Shown: piece by piece, positions 43,130 through 55,463 of the stretch
How the letters are laid out: every line of letters starts with the position of its first letter
Numbering within the stretch: the stretch's first letter is position 1
Position numbers and translations under genes: made by a program
From: Onchocerca volvulus
Taxonomy: Eukaryota; Nematoda; Chromadorea; Rhabditida; Onchocercidae
DNA: 64,000 nucleotides
NCBI GenBank assembly: GCA_000499405.2
Contig: HG738139.1
Location: forward strand, 13,194,898 to 13,258,897
Reading direction: 5' to 3'
Notes under the pieces: generated by a model
What the model was told of the DNA's origin: nothing
Database searches by the model: none
What the model saw: the letters and a program-made list of their open reading frames with translations, nothing else

Positions 43130-46100
43130 ATGCATTTCGGTTTTCTGCAAAAATCAATTTCTCAATTTTTCGAGCATTATATTGTACTAATTATTCATTA
43201 TCCATGGTTTTTTATTTTAATACCTATTTTGTTGACAATTACACTTAGCACAGGATTGCAATATCGACAGGTTGCTTTCCTGAACGATGAACTTGGCCAA
43301 TATATTCCAATTAAGGCCCAAGCTCAGCAAGAACTACAACAATTAGATCAGCTATTTCATATCGATGATTTTGATCCCTTTTATGCTATCCGAAGGTTAA
43401 CTTCATTTACATTATCTTCAAATTAATTTTTACCTAATACTAACTGTATTCAAATTAATTTTTATCTAACCACCTGTCTTCAAATTAATTTTTATCTAAC
43501 TACCTCTTCAAATTAATTTTGCCTAATTACCTGCCTTCAGAATAGTTTTTACCTAACTACCTGTCTTCAAATTAATTTTCACCTAATTACTTGTCTTTAA
43601 ATCAGTTTTTACCTAATTACTGCCTTCAAATTAATTTTTACCTAAATCATTTTACTCCTTTTTTTTTTTTTTTTTTTTTTTAGATATGATACCAAACGAA
43701 TGGGATATATTATTGTCCGAAGTATTGCTAATGATGGAAATGTATTGAAGCCGACTATTCTCGATGCTGTACTTAAATTATGGAATTTAATCCAAGAAAT
43801 TAGAATTGAAGGAGGGCGAAATGATTCAACTCTCGATTATGCATCTATTTGTGTTAAATTTCCAGTTTCCCCTGAATTTGATGAAATTATTGCAAATATT
43901 TTAACAGACAAATTATCCAGGTTAGACTTCTTTCTTCATTTTTAAATGTGAATTTTTATACATTTATGAAACTTTGCTGCTTTTTTTTTTTGAAATTATT
44001 TGACTAGAAATGAATTGCTTGAAAGATTAGATTTACATCATCAATTCAGTTCTTTTCTCGCAAATTTAATTAAATGAGAGGAAATTTTTCATAATTCTTC
44101 GTTTTCCATACATCTATTGCATTATTTAAATAGCATTCCTAAACAAAAAATTTAAATATCCATTTTAATTAGCTATCACTTTAATTAACTTCCGTTATTG
44201 CTCATCACTAATTAGAAATTTTAGGGATTTGAGAGAATTATTCTTAATTCAGGAAATGAATTTCAGATTACACGAACAATGTGTATCAAATCCATTAATA
44301 ACAGCATTTAAAATGTTTCTAAATGGTGATTTAAATCCTAAAAATGATACTATTGATCAAGCTATTTTGAAATTAGTAGCGAATTCCTTCGCATCGGATC
44401 TATTAATTAATGTTTGCAATTTGTTGGGTGGCATTACATTTGATGAAAAACATCGAATTTCTGGTCCTGTTAAAAAAAAAAATTTTTTTTTTTGCAATTT
44501 CAATGTTTCAATTTTTGAATATATTACATTTTAAAATTTTAACTCACTATGTCATATTTTAAAATTACGACGAAATTTTTAGAATGAGAAAATAATAGAA
44601 TAAAGTAAATATTAGTAAAAAAAAAAAAATAAATATCTTTTGCGACCTTCCCCACTCGGTTATTTTGGATTTATAATATCATAGAAATAAAGTAAAAAAG
44701 TATGATATACAAATGAGATATATCAAGTATTTTTTATTGGATTTGAAAAATTTTTGAAAAAAAAAAGATATTTTCAGGTGCGAAAGCGATAATGTTACCT
44801 TATGCTTTGCGACATTCAACACTTTTCCAGGATAATTTAGCTAAGAAATGGGAGCTAAAATTAATCGATTTCTTATTGCAATATCCTTCAAATATTATTA
44901 AAATTTCACTGTGGACTTCTGAAACGATAGCTACAGAAAGCGCAAATAATCGTGAGAAATTGATCAAGTAAGTACTAACTTATTTTAAAGTTAAATTCCT
45001 CTAAACTGCCATTTCTCATGAATTATTATAATTTTTACATCGAAAAATATTGTCACTTTTTCAAGTGGATAAAAAAAATAAATAAATTAAATAAAAAATA
45101 TTGTTGAACTTTATCTTATTTATGGTAATTCGTAAATAGATTTTTGGCAAAATTTTGCTCTAATTACAATTTGCTTTTAATTTTATAAATAATACATTTA
45201 TGATTGTTCTATTTTACACATGTCATTGACGAATCCATCTATATAGGAATCCATCTAATCCATCTGTGATGAATCCATTTAATCCATCTGTGATGAATCC
45301 ATCTAATCCATCTGTGGCGAATCCATCTATTCTATCTGCGACGAATCCGTCTACGACGTCTGCGATGGATCCATCTAATCCATCAATGACAAATTCATCT
45401 GTGACGAATTCATCTAATCCATCTATGAAAAATCCATCTGTGACGGATCCATCTGTGACGAATCCATCTAATCCATCTGTGACGGATCTATCTAATCCAT
45501 CTGTGATGAATCCATCTAATCCATCCGTGACATCTAAATGTCAATGAAGCCATCGATGATATTTTTCAGGATGTTACTTCCATGTTTCCTGACATTATTA
45601 TTGTATACAATTTTATGTTGTTGTTTATCATCATGGATTTATTCTCGACCATGGCTAGCTATTGGTGGCGTTATCAGTGTAGCAGCAGCGGTTATCAGTG
45701 GTATCAGCTTGTTGCTATTGCTAGGCCAACATATTACCAGCATTGTATATTTGATGCCATTCGTAATCTTCTGTAAGTTCATTCTATCTTACAATCTTAT
45801 CAGATTAACAGGACTGATAAGACTCGTTCAATAATGTCACATCATTACTATTAATTGATTATCATTTCTATTTCATATATTTGTTGCTTTTTGATGAAAG
45901 TTTTGATTTGACAGAGATTTGGTGCTTTTAACAGAGTTTTTGACAGAGGCTCAATATGATAAGATATCAAATTTTTAATTGATCTATTTGAGCAAATTTT
46001 GATTAATTTACAAATATTAACATTCTCACAATCAAATTTATCTATGATTCAACGTATTTCTCGAAGAATGGATTTTTTTTTTTTTTTTTTTAATTATAGC

Positions 46101-49100
46101 GATTGGATTAGATAACATATTTATCAGTTTATCTGCGTGGCGATCAACATCTCTTATCACTTCATTCGAGATACGTATGAAGAAGGCATTCTCGAATTCA
46201 TCCATGTCAATTACTGTAACTTCTCTTACTGATCTTATTTCTTTTACTGTTGGTTGTTTTGCACCTTTTCAATCTGTACGAGTAAGTTATACTTTTTTTT
46301 TTTTTCATCTAAACGAAAATTGAAATTTCAAAAAGGATTCATTTCTTATATTTGGATGGAAATAATTAAATTATTTTTATACTTAAATAACTAATATCTT
46401 TGATTTCGTATTTTTTTTTCTTATATTTCTACCAATTTATCGCTTTGTACGATGTGAAAAATATAAATATGAGCATGTAAATAATCAAAAAATTATTTAT
46501 GCTACAACAAATTTAACATAAAATACGAATTTAAATAATTTGTAAAAATATATATTTTAAATTTAATTTTCAGTTCTTTTCTAGATATTTTGCATGTATG
46601 CTGCATCGGCTATTTCTTTTACATATATTTATCAGTTAACTTTCTTCTCCGGTAAGTTTGCAAAAAATTAACTTTTTTCTCAGATAAGTTGCGAAATTTT
46701 TAAAATTTAAATTATAGATGAAAAAAAAAAAAAAGAATTCATCTCTATCAATTCAATCGTATTTCGAGAGAAAAAAAAAAAAATAGCGCGGAGTTGGACT
46801 AATATGCTCAAATAGTGACCTTTAACTTATTGATTGATGACAAATTTCATCAACCGTATACAGCACCGAATTTTCAGCTATATTAGTTTTAACGAGTAAA
46901 CGTGAAATTGCTAAAAGACATTGCTTAACATTCCGGAAAATTAAAAGCTGCGAAAAAAAGAATTATTCCGGGTCGCATATTTTCCCTGACGGTTTGTCTA
47001 TTTTATCTGATACGATCGAAAAGTTGCTTAGCGACGAAATTTTCATAGAATTGCGAATAAAAGAAATTCTCACATAATTGCGAATAAAATCAATTAAGTA
47101 ATGATTTTCATAAATTATTAAAGCATATTCCTTTATCCAATAAGCTTTACAAGTTGAGAGTTTTCTTTTATTTCGGAATTAAATATTCAAATTTTGAATT
47201 TAGATATTAAATGCTTAATCTTAATACTGATTAGTACTAAGGTTTATAACTATATAATATAGAATAGATTGTAAGAAAAAGTAATCGAAAAAAAAAGAGT
47301 TAATGAAGAAAATTTCTTCGCTGTATTGAAAAGAAAAAACTTTCAAATTTTCAGTCTCGTCATGCAAAGGTCAAAGGTTATGTGAGGCGCAACAAACGAT
47401 ATTTCATTCCAATCATTTGCTTGCTAACTTTTTCCGTACAACATACTCAAATTGGTTGTTCAAATCATGGATTCGATTAATTATACTCATGCTTTTCATC
47501 CTCTATCTCGTAAATTCTATCAATTTATTTTGAAAAATTTTATGTTTTCAAATTAATTCTGTTTAATTACATGCATTTAAACTATATTTCTTAATTACTA
47601 TGTAGTAAAAAAATTTAAATTAAGTGAAAGTAAAAAATTAAAATAATTTGAAGTAAAAAATTTCGATCTTCATTGTTTTTGTCCTCTAGATCGTAAGTTT
47701 CATAGGAAAAAAAATCAAAATTCATTTCATTATCTTTAAATTAATCCTAATTTAATGTTATATATTCAAATTATATTTTTTAATTTTTTATCCCCATAAT
47801 TATCTAAATTATATTCCTTGATTTCCTTTTTTGACGTACTTTTTTTTTTCGAGAGAACAATAATTAATTAAATTATTGATTTCCAGATTTTCATCTTCTT
47901 CTTCTAGGCAGCATCAATTTGGGGTTGTATGCAAATGAAATTAGGCCTTGAACCGAATGAATTACTTTCAACAAATTCATATGGTCATGAAGCTTTATCC
48001 GTTATGGAGGAATATTTTTCTGGTCAACTTCTTATCCATTTCTTTTTTTTCTATTTCATTTAAAATTACAAGAATAGAATAATAATGCAAATTAATTAAA
48101 ATTATTTCAAAAATATTTGAAATTTAAAAGTTTTTACAACTGATCCATTCATACATATTGACATTAGCGTCCGAATAATTTCAAATTAATTTGTTGCAGT
48201 TAACTATTTGTATTTGTCGTCTATTTTAAGAATAATTATCAATTTATTCAGTTTATTTCTTTTCACTCTTTTATCTTTCGTTCTTTAATTTTTGATCTTA
48301 TGGGTCAAAAGGTTAAATGGTGAAAGGTCAAAGGTATTTCACATTATCAATGAATTAAAAATGAGCTATATTTGTATTGCGGAAAAAGACATTGATTTGC
48401 TTAGTCTTGACATTATTTTCAATAAAATCATATAGTCATGAAGATAGATCAAACAATTATTAGAAGCAAAATTTAACTTTTCCATATGCACCTTCAACTA
48501 TGATCTCTCAAGGTCATAGTTGAAGACTAGTCTCAAGACCTGTATTGAAATATCATAGTTGAAAGTTGCAAATTGAAAAGTGGAATTTTGCTTTAAAATA
48601 ATTATTTGATCTGCTTGAGATTTTATTTGAATTCGAATTGTTTATTAATTGTATTTTAAAACTTTTTTTGATTATTAGAATTCATTTTAAATGTTATTTG
48701 GTAAAAAGAATTTTTTTAAAATATTTTTTGAAACATAAATTTTATGAGTCCGTTTTGTTAAATTTGTTAAATTTCATTAAATAATACATTAGACTGATTT
48801 ACTCATCATCAACTTGCTTAAAACTGTTAAAGCTGAACTTTATTAAATTCCATTTAAACCTTACTTATCACAATGATTATAAGATCAAAATTTTCAGACA
48901 GAAACGAAATTGATGCATTCGTTATTAAAATATTTTTAGATTATGGTTCATATTTGCATGTATGGATGTATAATTTATCCGAATTTAATTCTTCAAATCG
49001 TCAAATTTGGATGATTTTGGAAAGTGAAATAGCTTTATATGAATATACCGAATATACCGGATCCAGTGATTCTTGGTTAATTTCGAATATATTCCGATAA

Positions 49101-51857
49101 ATTATTTCAAATTTTCATTCTAGTTAGCTAATTTATTGCAAAAGTATTAAGACATTTCTACAGATTTAATTCTATTCCAAAATATTGCTAGCAAAAAATG
49201 TTCATAACGAATACTTTGATTCAATTATTTAATTCAAATTTATTTTTTGTTTTAATATATTGCCAGAAAAATGAATAAATAAAAACAAGACTGAGTTAAT
49301 TAATAAAACTCTCCAAAAATCTAATTTTTTGTCAAACTTTTTAAGATATAAAAACTTTCACGAAAAATTAAATGTCTTTTGCAAATATTAAATTCTTCGA
49401 AATCATGAAATTTTTAATTTTTTTTCAAAAATTCCAATTTTTTAAAATTTCTAATATAATTTCTAATAAAATCAATAATCGATGAGAATGCTACGAAGAT
49501 TATACGAATTTTCGATGATTGCTAATAAAAAAACGGAAAAAATAATGATATTTTAGGTTACGCGCAATGATGCAATATTTTCGAAAAAATAACATCGAAA
49601 TAACATCCAACAATTTCATTTATATTTTAAAAAATATTTTCCTTTCTCAACCACAATTTGCTCGTTACAAACGGTATGCTTAGAAAGTTTAAATTCTACG
49701 AAATGAAAATTTATCGATTAGAATTGTTTTTTCATTTTTTTAAAATTATATGAAATGTAAAATTATTTCACAGCAAATAAAAATTCTCTTAATTTTCAAA
49801 TTTTGATTTGTCATGTCTGGAAGTGCAATTTCAGCGATATTTTATTTGATTCAACGGGTACCTTGCTTGAAGTTTCACGTATTCTGGTTCAATTACGTTA
49901 CGTTGGAGTAAGTAATCAATCTCGAGCTATGCGAATTTTAAGAAATATTGCAAAATCTAGTACCATTAAAACTGGAGTTTATGCAGATTTCTTCCAGGTC
50001 ATTTTATACAAATGATAATTAGGCTAACATTTCGATTAGTTTAATGTAATCATAATGATAACGATGATTAATTTGCGATTCTGAATTCAGATCTAATCGA
50101 ATTTGTACTGATTGCAGTTCGCAGAACAATACAATGCAATACTTCCGGGTACGCTATCAACGATAGCGATTGCTAGTTTTGCTGTAATTACCGTATCCTT
50201 GTTGTTGATACCAAAAACAGTAACATCATTTTGGATTACGTCAAGTATCATTACGGTAAATGTTGGTATTCTTGGTTTCATGACCTTTTGGAATGTTCGC
50301 TTGAATTTCATCTCCATGATTACAATTATTATGAGTGTTGGCTTTTGCAACGATTTCGCTTCACATTTGGCATTTAATTTTGCGAAGGTTTCGTAAATTT
50401 TTGAAATTTTCGCCAAGTTTTACATAAATTCGTAAATGTTTATTCTATGAATTTTTCACATTAATCAATATCATTTTATTTAAATTTGTAAAATATTTAT
50501 TTCACTAATTTTTCATCTGACTAGTAAGACATTTAATACTAATTACTATTTGTTAAATACAATAGAATTTAGTATGTTAAGCGTAATTTTCTTGTTTTGA
50601 AATTTTTCTTTTTTTTTGAAAACTTAAATTCAGTCTATAGATTGAACATAATCTACGAGGCCATTTGTCCAATTTTTATTATATTAACGGCCAAAAAGTC
50701 AAAATATTGATCGAACAGAAATCTATCATGTTTACCCTTGGCTCAGTTAATTGTATCAAAATTAAGCAAATCAAAAAATCATAAGTATCAAGAATTACTA
50801 TTTCTTTTCAAGTATAGTATTCTTTCTTAATTTTATATTATTCCTAGCTATCGTATTCTTGAAATAGAACACAAATTTATAATTTGGCTTACTTTTTCTA
50901 GGATGAAAGAATAGACTCTTTTGAGCGAATGCGTATTGCTTTATATAATGTTGGCGTTCCAATCGTACAATCTGCTAGCAGTACAATTATCGGTAAATAT
51001 CGAAATTTTCAAAGATTTAAATTGCAATCATTTTATAGATGTGATATAAGGCCTTAACAATAATATGATAAGATTATTATTAGGACATGAAAGGACTATC
51101 AGCAAGAAATGCTGCAACTGATAATAATTCAAATGAATTTTAATATTTCATAATATTGTATTGATAACAGATAGTAATGTTGATTATAGGAGTTTCATTT
51201 TTGGCATCAATTGATAGCTATATATTTCGTTCATTTTTGAAAACGATAATCTTAGTGATAACAATTGGTGCTCTACATGGTCTACTGATACTTCCCATTT
51301 TACTTACATTATTCAGCAATGATGAAAAAACCACGTAAGATTCAAATTTTATGCTTTTCAACTTTGCTTGAAGTTTTTTTTTTTTTTTCAATTTTGAATA
51401 TTTATTTTTTTCAACTATAAATGATAGGAAAGAGCTACGAAATTAGCCAAAAAGAGAGTCTGAAAAACTTCATAACTTATTAGCAAAAACTTCTACATTA
51501 TCATCATCATCATCAAGATCGTATTTGTAACATGCAGCGTCTTACAATTCCATGTTAAGAACTTAAGAGATGCAGAAATAATTAAAATTTAGAAGGAATC
51601 AATATAAGTATTAAAGAAAAGGAAGGAAAAAATATACCTGAATACCTGAATACTACTATTTCACAAACATTCGAATTATTATGTTGCAAAAAGAAATTGA
51701 AAATTATATTTTAATATTTTATAGTTATGCTATATCAAGGAAGAGTAAATTAAATACAAGAACATTGAGAAAAACATCAGAATCAACATCTATCTCCGCT
51801 ATTTCTGCATGGTATGAATCTCTTACTATAAATAAAAAAAAAATACAAAAATTTTAA
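43130..51857 (+). CDS. Patched-related (PTR) sterol-sensing-domain membrane protein
   Basis: RND-superfamily protein related to Patched/Dispatched, thought to move sterols or lipids. Exons: 43130-43395, 43684-43920, 44225-44463, 44778-44967, 45570-45772, 46100-46281, 46585-46651, 47355-47509, 47908-48022, 48940-49075, 49557-49673, 49835-49997, 50118-50387, 50902-50992, 51190-51334, 51725-51857. Phases agree over 902 residues. TM1 (about 26-48) is followed by a first ectodomain, then a sterol-sensing domain with FSIGLDNIFIS in TM4. A second half follows with its own ectodomain (SSDSWLRAM), and TM10 carries MSVGFCNDFASH. PTR proteins usually have GxDDMF and GFSVD at these two places, so one acidic residue of the TM4 pair is Asn here and GFCND replaces GFSVD. 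A TAA at 51335-51337 offers an alternative stop if the last intron is not removed. C. elegans has many ptr genes; I cannot say which this matches. Confidence 0.92.
43417..43650 (+). repeat. Tandem repeat in PTR intron 1, about 30-bp unit
   Basis: About eight copies of CTTCAAATTAATTTTTACCT plus AACTACCTGT. It fills most of the intron, ending just before the T-rich acceptor of exon 2. Confidence 0.85.
45220..45540 (+). repeat. Coding-like minisatellite in PTR intron 4
   Basis: Repeats of AATCCATCTAATCCATCT and GTGACG units with lengths in multiples of three. Read in one frame they give Asn-Pro-Ser-Asn-Pro-Ser-Val units for 93 codons (45266-45547) without a stop, then TGA. It sits between exon 4 and exon 5. 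The main transcript model removes it. Confidence 0.85.
48446..48612 (+). mobile_element. Foldback/MITE-like inverted repeat in PTR intron 9
   Basis: The left arm, starting AGATCAAACAATTATTAGAA (48446), and the right arm, ending ATAATTATTTGATCT (48612), are imperfect reverse complements over about 60 bases, with a 40-base centre. Inside it is a second perfect 12-bp stem, CTTCAACTATGA / TCATAGTTGAAG (48492-48525), and the palindrome AGACTAGTCT. No coding capacity. A small non-autonomous foldback element is my reading; no target-site duplication was established. Confidence 0.55.
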
Positions 51858-51931
51858 ACATATCAACACTCATAGAAATCACACTTTAATAAGTTCCTTG
51901 TAATTTGCAATATAAGAAATTGCAAAATTAA

Positions 51932-51937
51932 AATAAA
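51932..51937 (+). terminator. Poly(A) signal AATAAA, PTR gene
   Basis: First canonical hexamer, 75 bases after the predicted stop. Confidence 0.5.
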
Positions 51938-53501
51938 CATAAACAAATTAAATAAATAAACTGCAAATTAAATAAATAAATATAAACGTTGTACCAAACC
52001 TCAAAAGAATTTCGAGATTCAAAAAAAGGAGTTAAAGTAAAATTTTGAATAATATGTTTTAATAAAATTTTGAATCCAAAAAAAGAAAAAATCATCCGAA
52101 AATTTCTCTCAGCTCGGTTTTTAAAAACTCAGAATTCCTTTGAACTTTTGTGATGAAAAGTAATGCAACATTTCTAGTTTGTGATGGTACCATATTTCAA
52201 TGTTACGTTGCAATCATACTGGGATGATCGATATCATCATTCTAAGGCGTATGGAAAATACTGAAACAGAGAATTGAAGAGTACACAGTAAAAAGATTTT
52301 GGACGATAAAGTTATCTAAACTTTTTTACTTCTTTTAAGAAATCTTGGATAAGATTGTATTTTTCATTCATTGTTATTTCAATTTTTTTTTTTTTAGAAA
52401 TAAAACAAACATAAAAGTCAGCAGAATCATGATCGACTTTAACTTTTTTTAAATTCTCAACTTTTTTAAGACCGTACTTCATTCGCTGTAATGAATGCAA
52501 AAAGTATTCTGGTTTTTGGAACGTGCATTATGAAGTACCGAATTACGAAATGAAATTTATTTTTATGGGAAACCAAAACATTGTTAGCCTGAGAAAAAAT
52601 AACAAATAAAGAAATAAAGATTGATAGAGAGATCTATGATATTTAGCGGTTAAATTTAAGAAAATAAAAAAAATATACACGATGGAGAACTACAAATAAT
52701 AGGACATTTGACGATAAATATTGTCCTCTGCTCTTAAACCTATGAATCCTGTCAAAAAACCGAAATAATTTATAATATAAATATATCCAATTAATCAAAC
52801 TATTAACACGATTCATCATCATAACATAAACTTAAATAAATGTTACATTACTGGATGCAATAAATTAATGTTATAATATTACTGTAATGAATCACTTACA
52901 ATATAATATTACTGTAATGAATCACTTACAATAAGCTTACATCTAAGATTTCCCCACGAATATAAAGGAAGATTACGATATATTATCTAATTCTCATCTT
53001 TGTCTCCACAAAATTTTGTTGAAAATTTGTAGAAGCTCTTTACAGAAATATTTTCGGGAAAAAATCTTTTTTGTTTGAGTCTTATATCACGCCCATTTCT
53101 GATGTCTCCACTATAAAAGACTGTTATATGTAATAAAGATCATTCTTCCTTTTCATTCGACAGTGGAACATCACCATTCCTACTACTCGTCCTTTTTATA
53201 ACGTTTTATTCATTTTTTGCATTGTCAAGTTCTCTTCTGCTTATTTTGTTTGGTATAATTATTATCGAATAAAATTCGTCACGATCGATTTTTCTACACT
53301 GGTCAATTAATTACTGAAGTTTGAGACCGAAACAAAAAAAGTTTTTCCCCTAAAACATTTCCCGTGAAGAATTTCCACAAATTTTCTACAAATATTATTC
53401 ATTTCTTCTGTTTGTAGCAACTTTTTGTATAATCATTAATAAAATATGGAGAATTTTTCAATATCTTTTCATTGAGTTTCAGAAACAAAATTTAAAGGTT
53501 T

Positions 53502-53507
53502 TTTATT
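53502..53507 (-). terminator. Poly(A) signal directly after the USE1 stop
   Basis: In sense the sequence reads TGAAATAAA, so the hexamer touches the stop codon. The 3'-UTR would be only about 15-30 bases if this signal is used. Confidence 0.45.
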
Positions 53508-55458
53508 TCATGAAGATTTTTTAGTGAAAACCCTCATGACAATTACCATAGCTAGAAATGACATAACTATAGCACAAACACCTACAACATAAAAACAGTT
53601 ACACCACGAACGATAGGCACGCTCTTCAAGCCGTTTGCTCTCCCTTAATAAACTTGCTTTATGGCTATTTGCCGTCTGTTGCAATCGAGACAATGTCTAA
53701 AATACAAAATATCCGAAAATTTTAAAGTCTATTTTGAGTTGATTTAAACAAGTTCCATTTTTTTAAAATGATTTCTGCAGCAAATATTCCTCTAATTCTC
53801 ATGTGAGTAAAAAAAAGAACTGTTCAGGTCAAACACCAAGAACTCCTATAAATTCATTATACATTCTCAAATCATTATTCTTCATCAAAATGTTATACTC
53901 TATTTATGCTACCCCACCCCATTTTATTAACTATATTTGCAAAATAAACTGCAAAAAACAGACCGCGTTATCCTCTTTGATAACTGCGTTAGCTGCTGAA
54001 TATGTATTTTTCATTAAACGTGCCATGCCAAATAATTCGCCCATCAAATTTTCTTGCTTTTCAGCTTCACGCCGAGCAATTTCTTCCGAATCCAAATCAA
54101 GATCAAGCGATGATGATCTGAAGAATTTAATGCTGCAGAAGTAATAAAGTATGTCCTTACAAATGAAAAACGGAGAAAAAAAAAAATGAAAGGAATGAGA
54201 TTTTGGTCTCTCAGTATCGATAAACGTATAGTGAAATGTATAATATCCAAACCTTTCCGGTCCTTCAAATAACTGCTTGCGCAAATCAGCCTGATGTGCG
54301 GCCTTCTTTTTAGCTTTCATAAAAACATCATCCTCATTCAGATTTTTAGCAGCGATTTCAGAATCTGCGGCTAAATTTTGTTCATCGTTGACTGCAGCAT
54401 ATCTCTGAAAGTTGAAGTTTAAAATTTAATTATAAATTGCAAATTCTTGGGGAAATCCTGACAGACTATTGAATGCAAAAAACTTTACTTTTCGATTGCC
54501 ATCAATCAGAAGACGCAGTGCTCGCAAATCTCGTCCATACTGCTTTAAAACATCCCTATCAATATTCCTAAAAAGCAATTATTTCTTGAAATCTTTTAAA
54601 TAATACTGAACATAACATATGATTGCCACAGATGATAAGACATAGATAATACAAGATAAAAATGAATTGGTGGCATTTCCTGTAGTTATGCGGAAAAGTG
54701 AACCTATTGAATCATTTGCATAACTTGGGAAATCTGGAAAAAAGCGGAAGTGAAATGATGTAAGAAGCAATATTTTTTGACTATTCCGTCTCGACACTTT
54801 TATGTTACTTTACTTAAACTGCAATTAGATATATAAGTAAAAATTTTTTTCAAAATATTAGGCGCAAAGGTTGTATTACCATTCTATTCGATAAGTCGAG
54901 ATATTTCTCAGTCATTTTAAAATATTTTTACATACTTCATAATACTAGGAGTTTGCCTGTCATAAATCAAACAAAAAGCAAAATCAAAGATATATTTGCA
55001 AGAAATTAACAATTAACAATCATTGAAAACTAGCAATTAATCGATTATTGACTTTATTTTATCCCTAACTTTCAACACTACGATTTACCAAAAATTTTTT
55101 CTAGATGATTTTACATTCTGCATTTTATAACTTATATTTCTGGTATCAAAATGAGGATAGTATCTTAAACTATACATATATTTTTTTCAAACAACAATGC
55201 ATATCGCTAATGAATAATGAATACTAAATTCAGAATAAGCTTCGGGCGATAATGCAATAATCATAAAATATATATTTCAAATATAAAGAAACAAGAATGT
55301 TACCTATTCTTCTGTAATCGTTCGTATAATTCTTCCAGTTCGCTCGAAATTACATAAAGTTTGAATATATTAGAAGATATATTTTCCGCGCAAAGCCGTT
55401 CGCTACGTTCTAACAACTGTTGGAAATTAACTTCATCCGCTGTAATAGTTCCCATCAT
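53508..55458 (-). CDS. USE1-type SNARE, ER tail-anchored
   Basis: SNARE for fusion of Golgi-derived retrograde vesicles with the ER, acting in the complex with syntaxin-18, SEC20 and SEC22. Exons in transcript order: 55458-55304, 54567-54489, 54404-54253, 54117-53964, 53696-53508, all in phase, 242 residues (human USE1 is about 259). The N-terminal half is helical (NFQQLLERSERLC, SELEELYERL). The SNARE motif runs from LMGELFGMARLMKN through AANAVIKEDNATLSRLQ, where the Asp fits the unusual zero-layer Asp of USE1. It ends in one membrane segment (CFYVVGVCAIVMSFLAMVIV) and a short tail, VFTKKSS. The first of two adjacent Mets was chosen because a TTTTCAG acceptor lies only five bases upstream, which suggests trans-splicing. 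The stop is followed directly by AATAAA. Confidence 0.93.
54579..54733 (-). other. Possible exon of a small membrane protein in USE1 intron 1
   Basis: Same strand as USE1. A TTTTTTCCAG acceptor at 54734 is followed by an open frame encoding FPSYANDSIGSLFRITTGNA, then a hydrophobic stretch (FLSCIIYVLSSVAIICYV) and YYLKDFKK-stop. The composition is protein-like rather than the AT noise seen elsewhere, and the layout resembles a tail-anchored peptide. It ends 12 bases before the USE1 exon 2. Joined to USE1 exon 1 it would be out of frame. I recognise no family and could not find its first exon. Confidence 0.35.
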
Positions 55459-55463
55459 TGTTG

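Larger units (their letters stand above)
51858..53507. other. Convergent intergenic region between PTR and USE1
   Basis: Holds the 3'-UTRs of both genes. AATAAA at 51932-51937 would serve the PTR gene. A 28-base direct duplication (TATAATATTACTGTAATGAA and flank) lies at about 52,871-52,932. No coding exon is supported; the minus-strand frame at 52312-52500 has no recognisable features. Confidence 0.55.

Noticed and set aside
53803..54144. Plus-strand frame of 113 codons
   Set aside because: Antisense shadow of USE1 exon 4 and its introns.
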